Positions 58,801 through 64,000 of a stretch of 64,000 bases of DNA are shown piece by piece. Within the stretch, counting starts at the first letter, position 1; each line of letters starts with the position of its first letter. The notes under the pieces were generated by a model that saw only the letters and a program-made list of their open reading frames with translations, was not told the origin of the DNA and searched no databases. The translations under genes were made by a program, and so were the position numbers. Origin of the DNA: Actinobacteria bacterium OV320 (GTDB lineage Bacteria; Actinomycetota; Actinomycetes; Streptomycetales; Streptomycetaceae); the NCBI GenBank assembly GCA_001298545.1, contig LJCX01000038.1:1-64000 (forward strand), written 5' to 3'.

Positions 58801-59965
58801 ACAGCGTCAGGATCGGCCCGTCGTAGCAGTGGTCGCCGCTGGAGACCGGTGAGGCGCTGCCTTCCGGGCTGTCCGAGCAGGAGGTGAAGCTCTGCTCGAT
58901 GTAGGAGTCGGGTGTCGCCCATCCGTCGCCCACCCAGGAAGCCTGGGCCTGGGTGGAGGAGGTCTGACCGTCCACCGAGCCGGAGTCGTAGGCCAGGCCT
59001 ATCGACGGCTTCAGTGAACCCGACGAGGTGGCCGGCGCGATGGGGTAGTTGTAGGTGAACGAGCCCGTCGAGCTTCCGCCGGACCAGGAGCCGGACGGCG
59101 CCAGCGCGGTCGCCTCGTAGCTGCCGGCCGCCCCGCCCTCTGCTGTGGCGGTGGCGGTCGCTGCCAGCACCATCATCTCGGCACCGCTGGCGGCATCCGC
59201 CGCCGAGCTGGTATACGAGGCCGGCCTGGCAGCAGTGCGGCCGGACACTGCAGCCCGGGATGGGTATGTCTGTGGCTGGGAGCCCTGAAGAGTAAGGGTG
59301 GTCGCCAGCTCGTGGGTCGCGGGATTCTGGTCGGTAGCGAGGGGGGTCTGGGTTCGGCAAGCGGCGCGCTGCGGGGTGGTCAGGGCGCAAGCGGGGAGTT
59401 TGACCAGGTGCAGACGTTCGGCGTAATTGCCGCCGTAGGCCTGCGCGAACGCGCTGTAGTCCAGGCCCAATTGCACGTTCCCTTTGCCGCCGGTGGCAGG
59501 CTGGGCCGTGAGTACGACACCGGTTACGCCGAGCATGGTCGCGTCCTGGTGGGGCAGCACGCGTACCGAGACACCGCTTGGGCCCTGGTACGAGCCCTTG
59601 ACCGGGCTCACCGCACGCGCCCAGACCGGTGTGCCGGCAGCCGATATCTTGGCCCCTTGCTTCGCGCCGGTTTGCGGGGCGACCAGGGCGGCGGTGCCGG
59701 TCACTGCGGCCGGCCACTGGGCCTTCGCCGGGTGGAAGTCCCGCTTGGTCTGGTCCTTGACCTTGAGTTTGCGCGGGGTGAGGGTCGTGACACCCTTCAC
59801 CGCCGGAGCCTGTTGCACGGCAGGGGCCCCGGCACGGTCCTGGGTATCAGCGGCTGCTGGAACCGCGGCCGGTGCGGCCAGGGCCAGCGCCACCATGACG
59901 CCGACGATCCGGTGCCGAGCACCGACACGGCGTACGTTCTGTCTCAGCCAACCTGTCCTGGACAT
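52814..59965 (-). CDS. Secreted RHS polymorphic toxin with Hint domain
   Basis: A 2383-residue protein; ATG 59965 is preferred (GGGGG six bases upstream), giving a twin-Arg-free signal peptide (VGVMVALALAAPAAVPAAAD). Order: secreted N-terminal region, an SpvB-like part (SGSLKPSIGLAYDSGSVDGQ), a long YD/RHS repeat shell (YDALGRTTDVW and many others), and the RHS core end (LGARQYDPTLGRFASLDPLF). A Hint autoprotease follows at about 2109-2254 (CKSFTPDTPVLL ... VLVHNC). The last 129 residues are the toxin (PLYRSPGTGNKASEASGLNV, HAGDHPTAYLSNLPEGAAHY, GLTEWRIPASRF), which looks like an ADP-ribosyltransferase-type fold. The shell would hold and release the toxin after Hint cleavage. Confidence 0.85.
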   Translation of the reverse strand: MSRTGWLRQNVRRVGARHRIVGVMVALALAAPAAVPAAADTQDRAGAPAVQQAPAVKGVTTLTPRKLKVKDQTKRDFHPAKAQWPAAVTGTAALVAPQTGAKQGAKISAAGTPVWARAVSPVKGSYQGPSGVSVRVLPHQDATMLGVTGVVLTAQPATGGKGNVQLGLDYSAFAQAYGGNYAERLHLVKLPACALTTPQRAACRTQTPLATDQNPATHELATTLTLQGSQPQTYPSRAAVSGRTAARPASYTSSAADAASGAEMMVLAATATATAEGGAAGSYEATALAPSGSWSGGSSTGSFTYNYPIAPATSSGSLKPSIGLAYDSGSVDGQTSSTQAQASWVGDGWATPDSYIEQSFTSCSDSPEGSASPVSSGDHCYDGPILTLSLNGSSTSLVKNDSDGTWKPADDNGATVKHVTNANNGSGTYNTDYWIVTERDGTQYQFGRNQLPGWTSGKATTKSVDSVPVYSAHSGDPCYSSSGFSASVCTMAYKWHLDYVVDPHATAMAYYYAQDTNYYGEENGARNVSYVRDSHLARIDYGFRDGGAYGTVPDQIVLTTAARCTLTTCDPLSASTAASQYPDVPYDLVCASGATCAAHGPTFFSTVRLASVKVQQYSVTAAKYQAVDTYTLHQSEPATGDGTSPTLWLASITHEGDDTTAGGSTSPITLPDVKFAGVDLKNRVDTSNFPGLYRYRISGITSEVGGLTSVSYDLPDACTASYVASADPKTNTKSCYPVSWTPKDYLNPITDWFEKYAVTQVTETDSTGGAAEKKTNYLYNGGAAWHHDDNEVVKAKYRTWGQFRGYASVETRTGDGVNDAQTKSVTSYYRGMDDDWLSSSSRRSVNVTDSQGGVHTDSDQLAGNALETTAYTGVGGSVDNSTVTSYWISAATATRARTGLPALTAHTTNTAETWSRQALTSGGTTSWRVTETDNTYDATLTDDNFGLLTYSYTHTVPAAAAYDQCTAITYAKANTTTNLVGLEASKETDSVACAGFSQNSPATVPKTLNTLTAPTSVSRPDQVVSATRTYYDDTSFATAFPQTVAPTKGEITMARHASAYSGGAFTWQTQTRATYDTYGRPKDAYDAGGNKTSTAYTVNSVGLTTGTTVTNAKNQTTSTNTDPTRGLTLATTDANGITDTVHYDALGRTTDVWKHNHPTTGPADAKYTYTVSQTSQSGTTTDTLNDVQGYVTSYSLIDSLGRSRQSQTPTPQGGRIVTESFYDSHGWVSKKNNAYWDPNSLPSLAPASAQDAEIPNQDRYTLDGLGRAVVDDSMQYSVLKQKTTTVYSGDATTVIPPTGGTVQTTRTDPLGRTSEIDSYSTRPTLTIPVNTFTGPFSVTGGTYNAITYGYDGHGKQNTVTAKGSTWTTAYDLLGRATSKTDPDAGTTSMVYDAVGNLTQTTDARGKSISNTYDVLNRQTGQYAATAAAQTPGASGNQTAAWTYDNDNAVSGVTNPIGQKTTATSYNAGNTYTTQQLAFNAFGESLGQSITIPAVHGALGGKSYTFRHTYSANSGELLTDNYPLGGGLPNEIVTHGYTSALDLPNALGSTSYVYAKSTAYSAYGQVLQATLGQLTDLAYLTNEYDPHTGALTDQRVTGSATTAKIDEQNYSYDPAGNITKQVTTRLGATTAPETQCYQYDELNRLTQAWTATDSCDAAPTASAHAQVGDPLTGGTAYWTSWDFDVLGQRQHQVEHSTTGGSDTTTSYTYDYNGNATAQPHALASTQASGASTATTSYTYDKTGNTTTRNTLASGNQTLTWNDAGQLTQVSGGKTGTTGYIYDADGNVLLQTDPASTTLYLPGEQLTLTGTTTTGVRYLPLPGGGTAVRTGTGTNYKFEISDPHGTSSLYLDNTAQTPTWRQFTPYGGARGTTVNWLDNRGFLNAPDNTNTGLTQLGARQYDPTLGRFASLDPLFEATDDQQLAGYTYAAGNPITHSDPSGLCAGPDCPTRNCPSCLNSTPGNKVSTDAAMRDEFGTGSTPTNTVASKSGTANSGGGGHGHWSHVSHKSGLGGYFSGFVDQFKDMGASVVNQALSNVNTVGDCLLGDGWGSCAGLTVPGVIAKQAIPALFGMKETAVSIYTEYKNGDGEHATGRIGAFALVAFLTKGRSPCKSFTPDTPVLLTSGKSKPIGKIKTGDKVATADPKTGKRQGGRAVSAVWINHDYDLIDLRIRQADGTTGVLHTTAKHLIWDDTLHKWVPTGSLAVGHALNTATNQHVSVVSVTVRPGDQYMYNLTVNDLHTYYVLANTMPVLVHNCPTTDQVPLYRSPGTGNKASEASGLNVANHAGDHPTAYLSNLPEGAAHYAGNGHDLGMHVFTMKPGFREAFGNLEFPLENSMGLTEGLTEWRIPASRFDEFNSYIDQGLTEWWDAADGHFFQPPGSVHSP

Positions 59966-60253
59966 GCCCATCCCCCCACTTGCCCCGTATACAGGCACGA
60001 CGGCGCGCCGCAACTTGATCAAGATGCGGCTGCGCCGGCGACTATCGCAGAGCGGGCGAGCTGCCGGACAGTGATCAATTCCGACAACTCTGAACAATCA
60101 GAAGCCAAGGATTTGTAAAGCTTGCTGCTCGACACGGACGTGTCAGGTCATCCCCGCATCAATCAGCCCTGCCCCCGAGAGCAAAAAGCTTGTCCACTGA
60201 ACGTTGATCGACATAACTGATCGCGTCCGAACAGACCTGGGGGGTACCTGACG
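59966..60253. promoter_or_regulatory. Divergent region between RHS and LamG genes
   Basis: These 288 bases lie between two large secreted-protein genes that point away from each other, so both promoters must be here. An AT-richer part at 60065-60120 (CAATTCCGACAACTCTGAAC) and 60185-60225 is notable in this GC-rich DNA. No operator is recognised. Confidence 0.45.
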
Positions 60254-63200
60254 GTGAGATCCACCCTGCGCAGAAGGTTGCTGAGCTCGGCGCTCGCTGC
60301 CGCGCTCAGCACGCTGTCGCTGTCCGGTGCGGTGGCAACCGCGCACGCCGATACGACACCTAAGGCTTCGTCACCGCAGCTGCCGCTGGATGAAGCGCGG
60401 GCCTCGAGAAAAGCGCAGTCCTCCGGCAAGGCTGTGGCCGTAGCGGCGGCGACCACGCCGACGCAGTCGGAAGAAGCCAATCCGAACGGCACCTTCACCT
60501 TGACCCAGTCGGTCGCGCCGATACGCAAGTACGCCTCCGGCGCCTGGAAGCCGTTGGATGCGACACTGGTCCGGCGCTCCGACGGCACCGTCTCCCCAGC
60601 GCTCACCACCACGAGTCTGACCCTGTCCGGGGGAGGGGACGGGCCGCTGGCGGTGATGAAGGATCACAGCCGGTCACTCGCCCTCACAGCGCCGGCCTCG
60701 CTCGGGTCGCTGCCCGCCCCGACCCTGGACGGCTCCAGCGCCACCTACTCCGAAGTCCTGGACGGAGTGGACCTGAAGGTCACCGCCGATACCCAGGGCG
60801 GCTTCTCCGAGGTCCTCGTCGTCAAGAACGCAGAAGCGGCCGCCGACCCCGCCCTGAACACGCTCGTCTTCCCCGCCGAAACGAAGAACGTGACACTCTC
60901 CGTCGACGCGGCGGGCAACATCTCCGGCCGTGACGCCAGGCATCGCACGGTGTTCTCCGCCCCGGCCCCGACGATGTGGGACTCCGCCACCGCCAAGGCC
61001 GCCAGCCCAAGTTCGCTGTCCGCCAGCAGGGCCGTGAACTCGGACATCGACGAGCCAGGCGTGGGGGCGCACATCGCACCGGTCACCGCCGCCTACACCT
61101 CGAAAAGCATCCGGCTGACCCCCGACGCGGGCCTGCTGTCGGCCTCCGCCACGGTGTACCCCGTCTACATCGACCCCACCTACAGTGCAGCGGGCGGCAC
61201 CGTGAGCAGCTGGACGTGGGTCAACTCGGCCGCTCCCAACACCAGTTTCTGGAAGGACACCAGCGCCACCGGCCTGCACGTGGGCTACCAGGGCTGGGAG
61301 ACCCCCTACCACGACTCACGGGCGTACGCGAAGTTCTCGGTGGACAGCCGGCTCTTCGGAGCGACGGTCATCGACTCCCACTTCTACGCCACCGAGACGT
61401 ACGCGCCGTCGTGCACCGCGACGCCGGTGGAACTGTGGCAGACCGGTCCGATCAGCTCCAGCACCACTTGGGCCAACAAGCCGGCCCGAACCACCCAGTG
61501 GGGCACGAAAACCGTGGCCTACGGCTACGACCCTTCCTGCCCGGCGCAGTCCCTCGGTTTCGACATCACCTCCCACATGCAAGATGTCGCCGACGACGGA
61601 AATTTGAGCAGCCTGACGCTGGGTCTGCAGGCCCCCGACGACGACGATTCGAACAAGTACAGCTGGAAGAAGTTCGACCACGCCACCCTCTCGATGTCCA
61701 CCACCTACAACCACCGGCCCTACAAACCCTCGACGCTCGTCACGTCGCCGGCTACCACCTGCAGCAGCGCCGTCAAGACCATCGGTGACGGCGACGTGTC
61801 CCTGTACGCGAAGGTCTCCGACCCCGACGGCGGCACCCTGTCCACCACCTTCAACATCACCAAGACCAGCGGTGGCACGCAGATTGCCAAGCCCACCGTG
61901 TCCGCAGCGTCGGGGAAGAACGCCGTCTATATACTGAAGAAACCAGTGCTGGAGGCCGCGGCCGGAGGCTCGCCACTGGGCGTCACGTGGAACGTCACCT
62001 CCTCCGACGGCACCTCTACCTCACCCGTATCGGCGACCTGCAAGTTCCAGTTCGATGCCAGCCGACCCGGCTCCCCTGCCATCACCGACTCCTCCGCATA
62101 CGACTGCGGTGACGACGCCAGCCCGGCCCCCTATCAGGTCGGCCAACCAGCCGGCTTCACCGTAACGCCCAACGCTTCCGGCGGGACCACCGCCAGCTAC
62201 CTCTACCAGCTCAACGGCACCACCCCGGTCTCCCTGGCCAGCACCGGATCCAGCACATCCATCAGCATCACCCCCACCCGGGGAACGAACGTGCTGACCG
62301 TCACCGCGGTCTCGGCCGGCGGCAACATCGGCGACACCGCTAACTGCATCCTCCTCGCCTCCCCCGCGGCCACCGCCGTCGACGGTGACATGACCGGCGA
62401 CGGCCTCGCCGACCTGACCACAGTGGGCGCGCAGGCGGGCCTGTCCAGCGGACTATGGCTGGCCCACGGCACCACCGACGGACAGCTCACCACCAGCGCT
62501 ACCAACCTGGGCGTGCAAGGCACCGGCGCCAACTCCGCAGGCTCACCGGCGGACTGGACCGGCACGCAGGCCATCGCCGGACATTTCAACAGCGGCGCCG
62601 GCTTCAATGACGTCCTGGACTACAACCCCGCCACGGGCAGCGGCTCAGTACTGTTCGGCGGCGGCAATGGCTCAGCGCTACGCCCCTACAGCGGCGACCA
62701 GGCCAACATCAATTACACGGCCTTCACTGATGGCACCGGCAATAGGGCCACCAGCATCGCCAGCGGCGGCAACCTTTACCACACGGTCAACGGGGAACCC
62801 GCCACCGGCTACCCCGACCTGCTCATGATCGTGGGCGGACAGCTCTGGAACGAGCCCAGCATCCCCTTCCCCGGTGGATTCGCCGGCGTCGACAACGCGC
62901 TTTCGCTGGGCGGCACCAACCCCACCGGCACCGGCGACTGGACCAGCTGGAGCATCACCAGCAGCCTCATCAACGGGCTGCCCGCACTGTTCGCCCGCCA
63001 CAACAGCACCGGCGCGCTGTACTACTACACCCCGCAACAACTGCTGGCCCTCGCGGGCGGCAACCAGGTGGCCCCGTTGCTGGTCGCCAGCAGCGGCTAC
63101 AGTTCCGCAGCGCTGCCGGTCCTGCAGGCCGCTGACCTGAACGACGACGGCACCCCGGACCTGCGGACTGTCTCTTCCAACGGCGCGAGCACTGCGCGGA

Positions 63201-64000
63201 TCTTCAACGCGGCCGCCGGTACCCTGACCGCGCAGACGGCTCAGACCTTGATCGCCCCCAGCCACGCCTGGCCGCTCGGCGACGACACAGAGGGCAGCGC
63301 GGCCAGCGCCGCCGACACCTCCGCCGGGCTGAACCTGACCGGCAGCGCCACGGGCGCCACCTGGGACACCGACGACGACGTCTTCTCACCCAACCTGGCC
63401 CTGGACGGCACCACCGGTGCCATGACCTCTAACGCGGCGCTGTCACTCTCGAGTCCCTTCACCGTGTCGGCATGGGTCAAGCCGGCGGCCGTGGGCGGGG
63501 TCATCGCCTCCCAGGACGGCGTGCACAACTCCGGGTTCCTGCTCTATCCCCAGTCCAACCGGGAATGGGCGTTCTGCCTGGCTACCGGGGACGCCACGCG
63601 CGGCTACGACTGCACAGCCGGCGGCAGCGCCATCATCGGCCAGTGGACCCACCTGACCGCCACTTACGACCCGACGACCAAGGCCACCACGCTGTACATG
63701 GACGACCGTCCGGTGGCCCGCGGCTCCCACACCGCCATCTCCGGCTTCACTGGCAAGTACACCCTGGGCAACAGCCTCAACAACGACGCCCGCACCTCGT
63801 ACTTCAAGGGCAACATCTCCGACGTACGGGTCTGGAACGGGGCGGTACTCACCGCCACCCAGGTCGGCACCATGGCCAACATCACCCTGGCCAAGGCCCC
63901 CTACAGCTTCGCCGACGTGGCCGACTACAACCGTGACGGCAACCCCGACCTGGTCGCCACTGATGCCACCGGCAGCCTGTGGCTCTACCCCGCCAACGGC
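60254..64000 (+). CDS. Large secreted LamG/FG-GAP protein, 3' end missing
   Basis: An open frame of 1249 codons from GTG 60254 (GGGGGG upstream) that continues past the window end without a stop. A signal peptide (LRRRLLSSALAAALSTLSLS) is followed by a region usual for Streptomyces RHS-type exoproteins (YSEVLDGVDLKVTADTQGGF; AYAKFSVDSRLFG), Ig-like segments, FG-GAP/VCBS-like repeats (DMTGDGLADLTTVG; DLNDDGTPDLRTVS; DYNRDGNPDLVATD) and a LamG domain (FTVSAWVKPAAVGGVIASQD ... YMDDRPVARG). Proteins of this build often end in RHS repeats with a C-terminal toxin. It is divergent from the RHS gene and may be its partner. Confidence 0.78.
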   Translation, partial: MRSTLRRRLLSSALAAALSTLSLSGAVATAHADTTPKASSPQLPLDEARASRKAQSSGKAVAVAAATTPTQSEEANPNGTFTLTQSVAPIRKYASGAWKPLDATLVRRSDGTVSPALTTTSLTLSGGGDGPLAVMKDHSRSLALTAPASLGSLPAPTLDGSSATYSEVLDGVDLKVTADTQGGFSEVLVVKNAEAAADPALNTLVFPAETKNVTLSVDAAGNISGRDARHRTVFSAPAPTMWDSATAKAASPSSLSASRAVNSDIDEPGVGAHIAPVTAAYTSKSIRLTPDAGLLSASATVYPVYIDPTYSAAGGTVSSWTWVNSAAPNTSFWKDTSATGLHVGYQGWETPYHDSRAYAKFSVDSRLFGATVIDSHFYATETYAPSCTATPVELWQTGPISSSTTWANKPARTTQWGTKTVAYGYDPSCPAQSLGFDITSHMQDVADDGNLSSLTLGLQAPDDDDSNKYSWKKFDHATLSMSTTYNHRPYKPSTLVTSPATTCSSAVKTIGDGDVSLYAKVSDPDGGTLSTTFNITKTSGGTQIAKPTVSAASGKNAVYILKKPVLEAAAGGSPLGVTWNVTSSDGTSTSPVSATCKFQFDASRPGSPAITDSSAYDCGDDASPAPYQVGQPAGFTVTPNASGGTTASYLYQLNGTTPVSLASTGSSTSISITPTRGTNVLTVTAVSAGGNIGDTANCILLASPAATAVDGDMTGDGLADLTTVGAQAGLSSGLWLAHGTTDGQLTTSATNLGVQGTGANSAGSPADWTGTQAIAGHFNSGAGFNDVLDYNPATGSGSVLFGGGNGSALRPYSGDQANINYTAFTDGTGNRATSIASGGNLYHTVNGEPATGYPDLLMIVGGQLWNEPSIPFPGGFAGVDNALSLGGTNPTGTGDWTSWSITSSLINGLPALFARHNSTGALYYYTPQQLLALAGGNQVAPLLVASSGYSSAALPVLQAADLNDDGTPDLRTVSSNGASTARIFNAAAGTLTAQTAQTLIAPSHAWPLGDDTEGSAASAADTSAGLNLTGSATGATWDTDDDVFSPNLALDGTTGAMTSNAALSLSSPFTVSAWVKPAAVGGVIASQDGVHNSGFLLYPQSNREWAFCLATGDATRGYDCTAGGSAIIGQWTHLTATYDPTTKATTLYMDDRPVARGSHTAISGFTGKYTLGNSLNNDARTSYFKGNISDVRVWNGAVLTATQVGTMANITLAKAPYSFADVADYNRDGNPDLVATDATGSLWLYPANG

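Noticed and set aside
1..64000. CRISPR array, rRNA or tRNA genes
   Set aside because: I found no regularly spaced identical repeats of array type and no cloverleaf or rRNA-like stretch. The TTGTCAC repeats are short, unevenly spaced and fit transposon-end sites better.

Overview
The window is high-GC actinobacterial DNA that reads as the accessory arm of a linear Streptomyces replicon, either a linear plasmid or a chromosome end. The main evidence is two complete tap-tpg pairs (telomere-associated protein plus terminal protein), a run of short-loop palindromes at the left edge that resembles Streptomyces telomeric DNA, a telomere-type helicase with helicase-associated (HA) domains, and many transposon fragments. 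Starts are often GTG or TTG, and operons are linked by 4-base GTGA, ATGA or TTGA overlaps.

Region 1 (1-19.2 kb). After the palindromes come a frameshifted hypothetical gene, an ankyrin protein joined to an HA-domain helicase, and a zinc-ribbon/membrane pair. A minus-strand pPIWI_RE island follows (14965 to 6082): a Cas4/RecB-like PD-(D/E)XK protein, a pPIWI_RE-type REase whose active site looks degraded, a DinG-like helicase and the pPIWI_RE protein, with a double-HTH gene directly downstream. A Ser/Thr kinase is divergent from the island, and an AfsR-like SARP-STAND regulator lies beyond it.

Region 2 (19.2-45.5 kb). This part is dominated by Tn7-like (Tns/TniQ) genes and the two tap-tpg modules. 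A decayed tnsA-tnsB pair lies upstream of tap-tpg copy 1, which is followed by a TniQ protein fused to a long array of HA domains. Next is a three-gene minus-strand operon (UvrD-like helicase, DarT-like ADP-ribosyltransferase, ADP-ribosylglycohydrolase) that looks like an undescribed variant of a DNA ADP-ribosylation defence or toxin-antitoxin system. An ECF sigma factor and small genes lead to a complete Tn7-like gene set: TniQ, small protein, TnsA-like, TnsB paralogue, TnsB, TnsC, TniQ. The TnsA-like protein and the first TnsB paralogue have lost catalytic residues, while the second TnsB keeps its DD(35)E triad. Tap-tpg copy 2 follows directly.

Region 3 (45.5-52.2 kb). This is an insertion-sequence graveyard: a transposase/ATPase deletion remnant, an IS5-family element with a two-frame transposase, an IS110-family element whose upstream non-coding region probably carries a bridge RNA, and a mosaic of a truncated transposase, an HA-domain scrap and an HTH scrap.

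Region 4 (52.2-64 kb). A polymorphic toxin locus: a very large secreted RHS protein with a Hint autoprocessing domain and a C-terminal toxin domain, its suppressor-of-fused-type immunity gene downstream, and a divergent large secreted LamG/FG-GAP protein that runs off the window.
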